A stretch of DNA of 13,815 nt from Prevotellaceae bacterium (GCA_031255055.1 JAIRTG010000025.1:1-13815); one strand, 5' to 3'. Positions 1 through 7,547 are shown, counted from the stretch's first letter. Numbers and translations are program-made. The notes: a model not told the origin generated them from the letters alone.

Positions 1-1
1 C

Positions 2-98
2 TACCGCACGATTCCTATCGTGCGGTAATATAAAAAATTGAAAGCTTGTTTCAAGTCATTATGTAGTACATAATACCACACGATGGAATCGTGCGGTA
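2..98. repeat. Double-hairpin palindromic element (REP/BIME-like)
   Basis: Two palindromes bracket 46 bp. The first (2-27) has perfect 11-bp arms, TACCGCACGAT and ATCGTGCGGTA, around a TCCT loop. The second (74-98) has arms TACCACACGAT and ATCGTGCGGTA with one mismatch around a GGA loop. Read in reverse complement, the first matches the second except for one substitution and one deleted base, so the two are inverted copies of one palindrome. The stretch between them has two smaller dyads: TTGAAA/TTTCAA (38-54) and ATGT/ACAT (61-71). The layout resembles paired REP/BIME units or a tiny non-autonomous element with palindromic ends. The first hairpin could instead terminate a gene left of the window, though its downstream tract is A-rich. 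The structure is seen directly and the class is inferred. Confidence 0.6.
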
Positions 99-105
99 GC
101 GGGGG

Positions 106-223
106 GTGATTAGTGATTAGTGATTAGTGATTAGTGATTAAATATGGCGAATTTGCATTAAACACTAAACACTAAACACTAAACACTAAACACTAATCAC
201 TAATCACTCATCACTAATCACTA
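106..223. repeat. Heptamer inverted array, composite repeat copy 1
   Basis: Five head-to-tail GTGATTA units (106-140) are followed by a 20-bp spacer (141-160) and then nine units of the opposite sense (161-223): five AACACTA, then four ATCACTA-type with one ending in C. The right units are the reverse complement of the left class, so the block can fold into an imperfect hairpin. The spacer contains ATGGCGAATTTGCA (144-157), a 14-bp core shared with the other three arrays in the window. There is no credible open reading frame. The array runs straight into GC-rich module copy 1 at 224. It resembles in style the 7-bp short tandemly repeated repetitive sequences known from cyanobacteria, but here the arrays are inverted around a core. 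Confidence 0.85.
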
Positions 224-330
224 TCTTCGGGGCGTTGCGGGGCAGCGCCCCGCAGAGGGGGTAGCGGAAGACCGCCGCAGGCGGGCTGAAGCGAGGGGGA
301 GACTTCCCCCACCTAATGATCTTTCTCTTT
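224..330 (+). repeat. GC-rich triple-hairpin module, copy 1
   Basis: This is a GC-rich block of about 85 bp with a pyrimidine-rich tail. Three hairpins follow one another: TGCGGGGC/GCCCCGCA with loop AGC (236-254), CCGCC/GGCGG with loop GCA (272-284), and GGGGGA/TCCCCC with loop GACT (295-310). The tail reads CTAATGATCTTTCTCTTT. Three further copies lie at 10463-10570, 12193-12298 (minus) and 13500-13620, each directly beside a heptamer array. The stems are the same in all copies while the loops vary. It may be transcribed as a structured RNA, or be a DNA-level element such as a MITE end or nucleoid-binding site; the sequence does not decide. The following 331-425 holds only a CACCGCGGTG palindrome (396-405) that I can point to. 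Confidence 0.8.
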
Positions 331-425
331 CCGGAAGAAAGACGACAAGGGCTGATAGCGCTATTTAATCCTTCACCGAATGAGATTGGGCGTTGCACCG
401 CGGTGTCGGTTGGGATGGGCTGTCT

Positions 426-1160
426 TCAATACCAGTTACATTTGCACGGATAGCGCATGCTGTTACTGCGACGATTGCTATTGCCCGGGAGTTGGTAGGA
501 AAGCGTAAGTGTGAAGTTTGCTAAAAGATCGTCGCTTTTAGAAAAGAGCGTTTGAATCCCGTCGATGAAATCCGATGTGAAAAACCGCCAGCTCAGCTCG
601 GCGCCAAGATTGAGTTGCGGGTCTATCGAATATTGGTACGAGAGGCCGAAAGGAATAGAAAGTGCACTTTCGTTGAGTTTCAACTTATCGGAACTACGTG
701 TATCTCCTTCAAAAGACGTGTGACTGTGGGCAATTCCGACGCCGGCGAATACGGACAAGTAATGTTTCGATTCGGAAGAATTGAACGGTCGACCGAAAAG
801 TATATATTCGGGAGTGAGATGCGCTTCAAGCACATCGGACGAAAAACGATAGTTTCTCGCAATTTTATTTTTGTTATCGGCGCCGGCGTATTTACCCACC
901 GCTGCATGGATCCTGTAACCGAATCGGGAGATATGCCATCGCCTGAATCCGACCCAAAAGGCGTATGTGGGTTTTCCGGCTTTCCACTGCAATTGTTCGT
1001 CCGGATCTCCTCCGACGTCTCCCAGACACATGGCGATGGGGCTGACGCCGACTGTCAGGTAGTTGTGATACCTGTGACGTGGCGGAACGGGCTGTGCCGA
1101 TAATTTATTTATAGAAGTGGTGAGTATGAAAATAATGAGTAGGCAGCTCTGCGGTTTCAT
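426..1160 (-). CDS. Outer-membrane beta-barrel protein (porin-like)
   Basis: A secreted protein of about 244 residues, predicted to form a small beta-barrel in the outer membrane. From the start used here it opens with a typical signal peptide: MKPQS, then the hydrophobic stretch CLLIIFILTT, ending near LSAQ. The rest alternates hydrophobic and polar residues with many aromatic and glycine positions, for example YLSVFAGVGIAHSH, LNLGAELSWRFF and LLANFTLTLSYQL, as in Bacteroidota outer-membrane beta-barrel domain proteins. A tail of about 20 residues follows the last strand. An upstream ATG at 1199 would add 13 residues before the signal peptide, so the ATG at 1160 is preferred. It lies downstream of the nucleoside kinase gene with a short gap and may be co-transcribed. 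The specific function is unknown. Fold class is likely; any transport role is not shown. Confidence 0.7.
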   Translation of the reverse strand: MKPQSCLLIIFILTTSINKLSAQPVPPRHRYHNYLTVGVSPIAMCLGDVGGDPDEQLQWKAGKPTYAFWVGFRRWHISRFGYRIHAAVGKYAGADNKNKIARNYRFSSDVLEAHLTPEYILFGRPFNSSESKHYLSVFAGVGIAHSHTSFEGDTRSSDKLKLNESALSIPFGLSYQYSIDPQLNLGAELSWRFFTSDFIDGIQTLFSKSDDLLANFTLTLSYQLPGNSNRRSNSMRYPCKCNWY

Positions 1161-1248
1161 TTTTGGGAGAGGTACAAAAGCGCAATTATTCAACATCATT
1201 TACTTTATTTTTCAAACCGGTTTTTGCTATGTGTTGCGTGTCCGTGAA

Positions 1249-2916
1249 TCAATAGCTGAAACTGCTGCCGCCTACAAATTCGCGCAGCAGAGACGTCGGC
1301 GGAATTTCGCGATCCTGAATCGGGACAAAATAATTCAGGAATTTTATCAACCGGTGTGTTTCCGTATATTCTTCGCAGTACTTCGGTACTTCCGCGAGGA
1401 TGGGTTCCGCGTGTTTTTTCAACACGGCCAACTCGAATAGCAGTGCGGAATTGAACATCACATCGGCATTTTCCTGATAGGGGAAAATCCACTTTTCCTC
1501 TCCCCTTCGCACGCTTGTCCAGCGCGAGATGGTCTCGCGTGCCGAATAATTCCGGTAACGATAGTCGCGCACAATCCGGCGAAGCAGTCGGATGTCGGCT
1601 GTCGGAATCCAATTATGATTATCCAGTGTGATTGTGGTGAGCGCAGATACATAAATTTTAAATGTTTTTCCGGCGGGTATTTTGGACAGCAATTCGGGAT
1701 TGAGTGCATGTATTCCCTCTATCAGCAGGATATTATCCTGTTCCAGCCGCATCATATTACCTTTATATCGTCGTTGACCTGTTTCAAAATCGTAGAACGG
1801 AATTTCGATTTCTTCGCCGTTCATCAGTTGTTCCATTTGTCGGTTCAGCAGGGCGAGGTCGGTTGCGTGCAAGTCTTCAAAATCCCACTGGCCGTATTCG
1901 TCCAGCGGCGTGTCCACACGGTTCACAAAATAGTTATCCAGCGAGAGAACTCTCGGTTTCAGTCCGCTGACCATCAGTTGAATCGACAGGCGTTTACTGA
2001 AAGTTGTTTTCCCGGATGACGAAGGTCCCGAAATCAGTACAAACCGGACTTTATCTTTTCTGCCGGTTATCATGTCTGCAATATAGCCTACTTTCTTTTC
2101 GTGGAGCGCCTCCGAGATCTTTATAATATTGTATGCCTCATTGTTTCGGCAGGCGATATTGAAATCGCCGACATTGTTCATGTGCATAATTTTGTTCCAT
2201 CCGTTGTATTCTCTAAAAATATCGAACATCATCGGTTGCGGGATCAGTTCCTCGAGTATCGTCGGATTGTCGCGATGCGGTATTCGCAACAAAAAACCGT
2301 CTTCATACGGCAGCAAATCGAACACGTCGAGATAATCGGTCGAAGGCAGCAAAACGCCGTTATAATAGTCGATAAAATCATCCATTCTGAAAAAACGGCT
2401 ATAGGGATTTCCCAATGTTTCGAGCAGCAGCGCCTTATCTTGCTGTCCTGCGGCCAAAAACAATTCTTTCACTTCCGAGCTTCGTTTTTCTTCGCTAATA
2501 ATCTGTTTCCCTTGTTTGATGATTTCTTGCATTCGTTTTTTTATCGAAGCGATCAGTTCGGGCGTCAGTTCTCTGTTCAGCTTTTCGAGCTGGCAGTAAT
2601 ATCCTTTTGAAATCGGATGTTTGATTAGCAGCATTGCTTCCGGCCAGAGTTCGGAAACGGCTTTTGCCAGCGCCATCGAAAGCGAACGGACATAGACCCG
2701 CATACCGGCAGGCGCCGATGCGTCGATAAATTCGATGTCTTTAGGCTTGTAGATAAGGAAATTCAGGTCTTCGACCTTATAGTTTACCCTTGCCGCAACC
2801 ACTTTATGTTTCAACCCTATCTTCAGGTCTCTAAATACTTCCAGCACGGAAGTTCCTATCGGGTAATTGTGATAAGATTTCGTATTTTTGCAATATATCG
2901 TTATCAACTTGTTCAT
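1249..2916 (-). CDS. Nucleoside (uridine) kinase family protein with N-terminal TGS domain
   Basis: A 555-residue cytoplasmic protein of the phosphoribulokinase/uridine kinase P-loop family, in the Bacteroidota architecture that starts with a TGS domain. Residues about 1-60 (MNKLITIYCKN... with YPIGTSVLEVF) fit TGS. A middle region related to threonyl-tRNA-synthetase-like modules follows, then the kinase domain with Walker A GPSSSGKTT at about residues 296-304, DNYF, the substrate-loop region IEIPFYDFETGQRRY and the LLIEGIHAL strand. Family members transfer phosphate from ATP to a nucleoside, usually annotated as uridine or cytidine salvage. The substrate of TGS-fused members is not settled by sequence. 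The ATG at 2916 is preferred over 2961 because homologous proteins begin at the MNK..I.IYCKN segment, and a promoter-like sequence lies between the two. Length is normal and the gene appears intact. The beta-barrel gene follows on the same strand. Confidence 0.87.
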   Translation of the reverse strand: MNKLITIYCKNTKSYHNYPIGTSVLEVFRDLKIGLKHKVVAARVNYKVEDLNFLIYKPKDIEFIDASAPAGMRVYVRSLSMALAKAVSELWPEAMLLIKHPISKGYYCQLEKLNRELTPELIASIKKRMQEIIKQGKQIISEEKRSSEVKELFLAAGQQDKALLLETLGNPYSRFFRMDDFIDYYNGVLLPSTDYLDVFDLLPYEDGFLLRIPHRDNPTILEELIPQPMMFDIFREYNGWNKIMHMNNVGDFNIACRNNEAYNIIKISEALHEKKVGYIADMITGRKDKVRFVLISGPSSSGKTTFSKRLSIQLMVSGLKPRVLSLDNYFVNRVDTPLDEYGQWDFEDLHATDLALLNRQMEQLMNGEEIEIPFYDFETGQRRYKGNMMRLEQDNILLIEGIHALNPELLSKIPAGKTFKIYVSALTTITLDNHNWIPTADIRLLRRIVRDYRYRNYSARETISRWTSVRRGEEKWIFPYQENADVMFNSALLFELAVLKKHAEPILAEVPKYCEEYTETHRLIKFLNYFVPIQDREIPPTSLLREFVGGSSFSY

Positions 2917-2947
2917 ATTTGCTTCGGAATAATCTTTAGTAGGTGCG

Positions 2948-2976
2948 TAAAAGTACATCAAATATTTAGTTTCAAA
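2948..2976 (-). promoter_or_regulatory. Candidate promoter for the nucleoside kinase gene
   Basis: On the minus strand TACTTTTA (2948-2955) matches the Bacteroidota -7 consensus TAnnTTTG at all but the last position. A TTTG (2973-2976) lies 17 bp upstream of it, in the range expected for a -33 element. The site lies 32 bp before the ATG at 2916. The match is imperfect and the region is AT-rich, so this is tentative. Confidence 0.3.
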
Positions 2977-3326
2977 GCAACATTAACCGGAATTTTCTGA
3001 CACAGCCGGATAAACCGAACAAATTTTTATTCCTACTATTGAAACGAATCCCGCCTTCTTCAATTTGTAACATCTGTAACATGTCTTTTTGTGCATAATT
3101 CTTTGAGTAAGAAAGGGTGTTTATCGGACATCCGCTACTTTTATGCGCATGTTTAAGTTGATCTGCGAACAACTCGACAACCTCAATCCGCCATCCGACA
3201 TGAAACCATCGTTGCATATACATTGCAAACAAATGTTCTTTCCGTTAAATATGCGAACGATGTATAAACAAGCACATTAAATAACTTTCCTTTGAACCGA
3301 ATTTTAAACTCCATATCGAAAAAGAC
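2956..3326. other. Divergent intergenic region, no convincing gene
   Basis: This AT-rich stretch separates the divergent kinase and LytTR genes. An 86-codon minus-strand frame (2972-3232) has no recognisable domain or signal peptide and shows no familiar protein, so it is not called. There is a short direct repeat, TGTAACATC followed by TGTAACATG (3066-3083), which could be a regulator site. On the plus strand TAACTTTC (3282-3289) is a near match to TAnnTTTG upstream of the LytTR gene. No terminator or RNA gene was seen. Confidence 0.4.
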
Positions 3327-4235
3327 GTGTTGAAAAAAAAGATACACAGTTTTTTTAAGAAAGAACTATATTTACCTGACGTTAGAAAAAGATGGAGAAT
3401 AGTGGCAGCCATTACGCTGTGGGTCTTCGTAATTTTAGCTGCTTTAGAGCCATTTGGGTTGAATTGTGCAAAGCATAAATTATTGATTTCACTCGGAACG
3501 GCTCTGGCGGTTTTTGTTTTGTGTACCGTTTTTATACAAGGACTACTATTTCTCTTCAAAAATTATTATTCTGCTGCAAACTGGAATAAAGGAAAGTTTT
3601 TGGGTATTAGCATCGGGGCGGTGACCTCTTTTGCCCTGCTCGAAACCTTTGTCTTTTCACCATACGTCGATGCTTTGGAGGGGCCTATCTATTGCGCCGA
3701 ACTTCCACTGTTCGAGCGATTTTTGGCCTACTACAAGGCTTCCGTATATGTGGGCATTTTGCCCATCGTGGTGATCTACTATCATACCTGCCCGAGAATA
3801 GGAGAAAAGTCTCCCGAAGAAAAGCCTTCCAAAAAATCGGGCGTCGCCGTGGAAATGGAAGAACAATCGTCCGAGATGATCGAGTTGGTAGGAAACACCA
3901 AAGAGTGCATCCGACTCTATCCCGTAGATATGCTTTATGCCAAAGTTTCGGGGAATTATGTAGCCGTATATTATGTGAAAAACGATAAAACCAAAGTGGA
4001 GTATAAATTCCTCAGAATAAGTCTGAGTCAACTCTCCTGCTCTCTGCAGGATTATCCGTACATCATTCGCTGCCACAGGGCTTTTCTCGTCAACACCATG
4101 AACGTGATAAAGTTCAAAGGAAACTCAAGAGGCTATCGTCTGGAGGTCAAAAATACGAATGCGATAATACCTGTCTCAAAATCGTACATCAAAACGCTTA
4201 AACAACAAATACCCCTAAGAATTTTGCTGTCATGA
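3327..4235 (+). CDS. Membrane-anchored LytTR-family DNA-binding regulator
   Basis: A 302-residue protein with an N-terminal membrane domain and a C-terminal LytTR DNA-binding domain. Four hydrophobic segments lie at about residues 24-44, 52-77, 91-110 and 137-154, followed by a charged linker rich in E, K and S. The LytTR domain spans about 185-298 and keeps the family landmarks: a strand/turn VSGNYVAVYY, the RCHRAFLVN segment and the closing PVSKSYIKTLKQQ. Most LytTR proteins are response regulators with a receiver domain. Here no receiver or histidine kinase is present, so signal input probably comes through the membrane domain (inference). The start is GTG at 3327, since no in-frame ATG lies nearby upstream. 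The alkaline phosphatase gene follows on the same strand but has its own promoter-like element. The target is unknown; its own promoter or the neighbour would be natural candidates. Confidence 0.85.
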   Translation: MLKKKIHSFFKKELYLPDVRKRWRIVAAITLWVFVILAALEPFGLNCAKHKLLISLGTALAVFVLCTVFIQGLLFLFKNYYSAANWNKGKFLGISIGAVTSFALLETFVFSPYVDALEGPIYCAELPLFERFLAYYKASVYVGILPIVVIYYHTCPRIGEKSPEEKPSKKSGVAVEMEEQSSEMIELVGNTKECIRLYPVDMLYAKVSGNYVAVYYVKNDKTKVEYKFLRISLSQLSCSLQDYPYIIRCHRAFLVNTMNVIKFKGNSRGYRLEVKNTNAIIPVSKSYIKTLKQQIPLRILLS

Positions 4236-4335
4236 TTCGTTTTCGCCGCAAGCGATACACCGCACGCGATATATCTCATCAATAGAAAAACAACTAAATT
4301 TAGGCAAATAATTTCCGGTGCGTTGGAATTAGTCG

Positions 4336-4343
4336 TAACTTTG
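4336..4343 (+). promoter_or_regulatory. -7 element TAnnTTTG before the alkaline phosphatase gene
   Basis: TAACTTTG is an exact match to the Bacteroidota -7 consensus and lies 57 bp before the ATG at 4401. No strong TTG sits at the usual spacing upstream; a TTT lies near 4312. Transcription from here would start after the alternative upstream start at 4323, which supports translation from 4401. Confidence 0.5.
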
Positions 4344-4400
4344 GCGACTTTTAATCAAAAATATGATTGTTTCAACCTGCTTACCCCGCACAAATTACAC

Positions 4401-6077
4401 ATGAAAAAAATGATGATAACCAAAAGAAACGGATTAATTTTAATCCTGATACTGTCCGGATTTTCTGCCTTTGCTCAGACCTATAATTATGTTCCGTACA
4501 AAAAAGAAGTACGTCCGACAAAAAACCTGATCGTGATGATTCCCGACGGCGCTTCAATCGGTGTTATATCTTCCGCCAGATGGTACAAATACTACAACGG
4601 AATGGAAAATTGCCTGTATATCGACCCATATATTTGCGGAACCGTTTCCACCTTTTCGTCAAATGCCCCAATCGGGGACTCGGCGCCGACAACTTCCTGC
4701 TATATGACCGGTATGCCTCAACAAACAGCGAATGTTGCCATCTATCCCTTAGCCGATCCCGAAAATGATTTGGTCGAAGTAGATCCTTCGATGGCCTATC
4801 AGCCGCTGGCTACCATTTTGGAAGCGGCCAAAATGGAACAAAAGAAGGCGGTAGGACTGGTTGTTACCTGCGAATTTCCACACGCCACGCCTGCCGATTG
4901 TGCGGCGCATCACTATAACCGGCGAAACTATAAAAGCATTGCTCCTCAAATGGCTTATCAAAATATGGACGTCATGTTCGGAGGCGGAAATGAACATATA
5001 ACAGCCGACATGTTACAGCATTTCGGCGCTAAAGACATTACGTATATAAAAAACGACCTGCAAGCTTTTCGCAATCTGAAAAAAGGGAAAGCCTGGGCCT
5101 TATTCGCAGAAGAGGCTCTGCCTTATCATTTGGACAGAAATCCGAACGAGGTTCCGTCTCTGAAAGAAATGACCCAAAAAGCGCTGGAGATGTTATCTCT
5201 ACACGAAAACGGCTTTTTTCTGATGGTCGAAGGCAGCAAAATTGACTGGTCTGCACATGCCAACGACGCTGTGGGATGTATCACAGAATATATCGCGTTT
5301 GACGATGCGGTGGGTGCGGCAATCGAATTTGCAAAAAAAGACGGAAACACCACTGTCGTCATTTTGCCCGACCATGGCAATAGCGGATTTACGTTGGGAC
5401 GCTACGATCTGAAAAGATATGACAGGGCAAGTATTGACATGCTTTTTAGAAATGTTTCAAAATATACGAGAACCGCCGAAGGATTGGAGAAAATATTAAT
5501 GGACGAAAATCCTGAGAACTTTCGGCGTATTATCGAACAGTATACCGGTATTAATGACGTCAGCGATGTGGAGTTTGAAGCATTGATAAATTCAAAAAAC
5601 TATCATGCGGAGGATTATATGAAGGTAGGCGAAAATCCGAATATGAACGCCGTACTTGTCCGGATAATGAATAAACGGACTTATTTCGGGTTTACCTCCG
5701 GCGGACATACGGGCGAGGAGGTGTTTTTAGCGGCCTATCATCCCCAAGATGATGTTCCGACGGGAAGAAATACGAACATGGAAATCAACCAATACCTTTC
5801 GGATGTGCTGGGATTACAGACAAAACTGCCCGAACTGACCAAACAAATTTTTGCTAAGCATACCGATGTATTTGCCGGCTACAATGTTCAAATCGACAGG
5901 AAAAACCCCGATTGCCCGGTTTTGATTGTGAAAAATAAGCAGAAAACACTGGAAATACCGGCATTTAAATCGGTGGCCTACCTGAATAAGCAAGCTATTG
6001 ATTTAAGTTCTGTGGTGGTGTATATTGATAAAACCGGTCTGTTCTATCTACCCGAAAATTTAAAGGAAAAGTTATAG
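4401..6077 (+). CDS. Secreted alkaline phosphatase (PhoA superfamily)
   Basis: A 558-residue secreted phosphomonoesterase. The N-terminus is a signal peptide (MKKMMITKRN, hydrophobic LILILILSGFSAF, cleavage near AFAQ), which fits the ATG at 4401 and not the upstream frame start at 4323. All active-site landmarks of PhoA-type enzymes are present: metal ligand D49 in MIPDG, the nucleophile serine in GDSAPTT (D93-S94), the HATPAD segment, E277/D282/H286 in VEGSKIDWSAH, D324-H325 in LPDHG, and H436 in GGHTGEE. The enzyme should hydrolyse phosphate monoesters in the periplasm using two zinc ions and a third metal. About 120 residues after H436 form a C-terminal extension lacking a motif I recognise. 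The last codons (KEKL, stop) lie inside a 12-bp tandem repeat shared with the intergenic gap. Phosphate regulation is plausible but no Pho box was seen. Confidence 0.9.
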   Translation: MKKMMITKRNGLILILILSGFSAFAQTYNYVPYKKEVRPTKNLIVMIPDGASIGVISSARWYKYYNGMENCLYIDPYICGTVSTFSSNAPIGDSAPTTSCYMTGMPQQTANVAIYPLADPENDLVEVDPSMAYQPLATILEAAKMEQKKAVGLVVTCEFPHATPADCAAHHYNRRNYKSIAPQMAYQNMDVMFGGGNEHITADMLQHFGAKDITYIKNDLQAFRNLKKGKAWALFAEEALPYHLDRNPNEVPSLKEMTQKALEMLSLHENGFFLMVEGSKIDWSAHANDAVGCITEYIAFDDAVGAAIEFAKKDGNTTVVILPDHGNSGFTLGRYDLKRYDRASIDMLFRNVSKYTRTAEGLEKILMDENPENFRRIIEQYTGINDVSDVEFEALINSKNYHAEDYMKVGENPNMNAVLVRIMNKRTYFGFTSGGHTGEEVFLAAYHPQDDVPTGRNTNMEINQYLSDVLGLQTKLPELTKQIFAKHTDVFAGYNVQIDRKNPDCPVLIVKNKQKTLEIPAFKSVAYLNKQAIDLSSVVVYIDKTGLFYLPENLKEKL

Positions 6078-6099
6078 GAAAAGTTAAAGGAAAAGTTAT
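6064..6099. repeat. Three 12-bp tandem repeats across convergent gene ends
   Basis: Three units, AGGAAAAGTTAT, AGGAAAAGTTAA and AGGAAAAGTTAT, run head to tail. The first encodes the last residues of the phosphatase and includes its TAG stop; the third touches the TAA of the convergent DUF3307 gene. In the phosphatase frame the repeat would read KEKL again if the TAG were AAG, and the next stop is only nine codons further on. This suggests slippage followed by a nonsense change. No terminator hairpin was seen between the two genes. Confidence 0.75.
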
Positions 6100-6833
6100 T
6101 ATAGGTAGGGCAGCAAAAAGCCCGCCTTTATAATGATTCCCAACGCTATAGCAATGCCGAAACTCAGTAAGGTGCCTGCCAGTATATATTCTGTCCTCAC
6201 CGCATCGCGTTCTTTGTACCACAAAATTGTTTTTGCGGCAATGATAAAACCGATCGCAGAAAACTGTCCCAGCATTGTAAAAACCAAAGCCATGCAACGT
6301 TCGACACTACCGATTAGTCGTCCCGCGTTTTCCACGTTCCTACTGTTCGGAAAACTCTCGTTTGACGGCGCTATTAAATAGGAACTCAAAATTGTCTGAA
6401 TAAACACATTTGAAGGTTGGAGACAGATGAAAAAAGCCATGACGATCAGCAAGATATTTGCCGGAACTTGGGTGACCAATACAGGTATTATGCCTGTTTT
6501 TGCTATATACAGATATACGAAAAAATAAACAAACAAAATGTGCAGCAACTGGTCGATAATAAAAACAAAACGAAAAGTAGCCGCTTTTGCGGCGTGCGAT
6601 TTTGAACTTTGCGATATTAGTTCCTCGACACCATTTTTTGATAAATCGACCAGCAAATTCACACAGGTAATCAGTAGGGCAGGCAGCCAAAAATCGACGC
6701 TAAGAGCAAATATCCACGAAATCGCAAAAACAATCGGCGCGTGCAGAAACCGGTAAACGACGCTTCGTGGCGGTTGAAACACAAAATTGCCAATCAGATA
6801 AGCAAGCAGTTGTAAAACAAACATCTTTTCCAT
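6099..6833 (-). CDS. DUF3307 family integral membrane protein
   Basis: A 244-residue polytopic membrane protein. The start, LQLLAYLIGNFVFQ, is the N-terminal signature of DUF3307 proteins. The C-terminal region ENAGRLIGSVERCMALVFTM and ARTEYILAGTLLSFG-like text (here VRTEYILAGTLLSFGIAIA) is typical of the longer Bacteroidota members. At least five or six hydrophobic segments can be read, including FAISWIFALSVDFWLPALLI, FVFIIDQLLHILFVYFFVYLYI, ILLIVMAFFICL and FIIAAKTILWY. No catalytic motif is evident and the function is unknown. It starts 6 bp after the stop of the SatD-like gene, so the two are almost certainly one transcript; the same pairing is common in Bacteroidota. It converges on the phosphatase gene with about 20 bp between stops. 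Confidence 0.8.
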   Translation of the reverse strand: MEKMFVLQLLAYLIGNFVFQPPRSVVYRFLHAPIVFAISWIFALSVDFWLPALLITCVNLLVDLSKNGVEELISQSSKSHAAKAATFRFVFIIDQLLHILFVYFFVYLYIAKTGIIPVLVTQVPANILLIVMAFFICLQPSNVFIQTILSSYLIAPSNESFPNSRNVENAGRLIGSVERCMALVFTMLGQFSAIGFIIAAKTILWYKERDAVRTEYILAGTLLSFGIAIALGIIIKAGFLLPYL

Positions 6834-6839
6834 GTTTTT

Positions 6840-7547
6840 TCATTCAAAATTATATTTTTCATAAAAAATCAAAGCCCGCTCAATGGCGTTCCATCCGACA
6901 GCTTTTGATTGTCGGTTGACAGAGGGCTGGCTCACTTTCAGCGTATCCGCTATTTCTTTTTCCGAATTTCCCAACAGTTTCAGATAAACAACTTCGCTTT
7001 GTCCGGGCGTCGCTTTGTTGAGTATCGTGTCGAACAGCCCGATGATGCTTTCAAACAAATCGGTTGTGAACTCATTGTCCGAATCGAAAAACAGGGTGTT
7101 CTTTATAATCACTTTTTGTTTGTGCGAAGTGTGCTGCTCTTCAATCCTTCTGCCCGAACGGTAAATGGCCTCTCCGTTCAATATCCCTTTTGCTATGTCC
7201 ACCTGCGACATTTTTCCTATTGCTATCGAAATCCGTATACCGTAAGTTCGGAAAAGCATCCGTCTTTTGTTCATTCCGCCGCCGTCGGGTAACGGTTCGA
7301 GCGAAAAAGATTTCACCAACATTTTTAACAACAGGGCTGTTCGTAAGGCCATTTGAGGATTTTCAAGAAAACATTCGATATAATCTCCCTTTATCAGTCG
7401 CCCGAAAAACAGTTGTTTGTTGTCGACGTTATGCCTCTCGTTCAACAATTTGAGCAGCCGATTGATTTTTACGCTCAAATCCACCTGTTCATTGTTACTC
7501 AAAGACGTCGAAGCTATAATGTCTGCTGATATTGTTGCGTTATTCAT
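6840..7547 (-). CDS. SatD-like protein with C-terminal helix-turn-helix
   Basis: A 235-residue cytoplasmic protein. The N-terminal part begins ATISADIIASTSLS and later has FGRLIKGDYIECFL, the pattern of SatD-family proteins, which resembles the core of class III cyclase and GGDEF folds without obvious catalytic residues. The C-terminal 45 residues form a clear helix-turn-helix: SEKEIADTLKVSQPSVNRQS followed by WNAIERALIFYEKY. A role as a DNA-binding regulator that senses a ligand through its N-terminal domain is inferred from this architecture; no ligand can be named. The gene is first in a two-gene operon with the DUF3307 membrane protein, which may be its partner. A promoter with an overlapping dyad lies just upstream, which would allow autoregulation. 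Family assignment is from recognisable sequence, not from a search. Confidence 0.68.
   Translation of the reverse strand: MNNATISADIIASTSLSNNEQVDLSVKINRLLKLLNERHNVDNKQLFFGRLIKGDYIECFLENPQMALRTALLLKMLVKSFSLEPLPDGGGMNKRRMLFRTYGIRISIAIGKMSQVDIAKGILNGEAIYRSGRRIEEQHTSHKQKVIIKNTLFFDSDNEFTTDLFESIIGLFDTILNKATPGQSEVVYLKLLGNSEKEIADTLKVSQPSVNRQSKAVGWNAIERALIFYEKYNFE

Noticed and set aside
204..398. 64-codon minus-strand frame across GC module copy 1
   Set aside because: It consists mostly of repeat sequence, and the same spurious peptide style appears wherever the GC module occurs (also 10371-10583 and 11996-12304). No start context or domain supports it.
552..1103. 183-codon plus-strand frame
   Set aside because: It lies opposite the beta-barrel gene, has no recognisable motif, and the minus-strand frame has a signal peptide and strand pattern.
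2019..2610. Plus-strand frames inside the kinase gene
   Set aside because: They are opposite-strand shadows of the conserved kinase coding sequence.
2972..3232. 86-codon minus-strand frame in the divergent intergenic region
   Set aside because: No domain, signal peptide or familiar sequence; it occupies the space where promoters of both flanking genes are expected.
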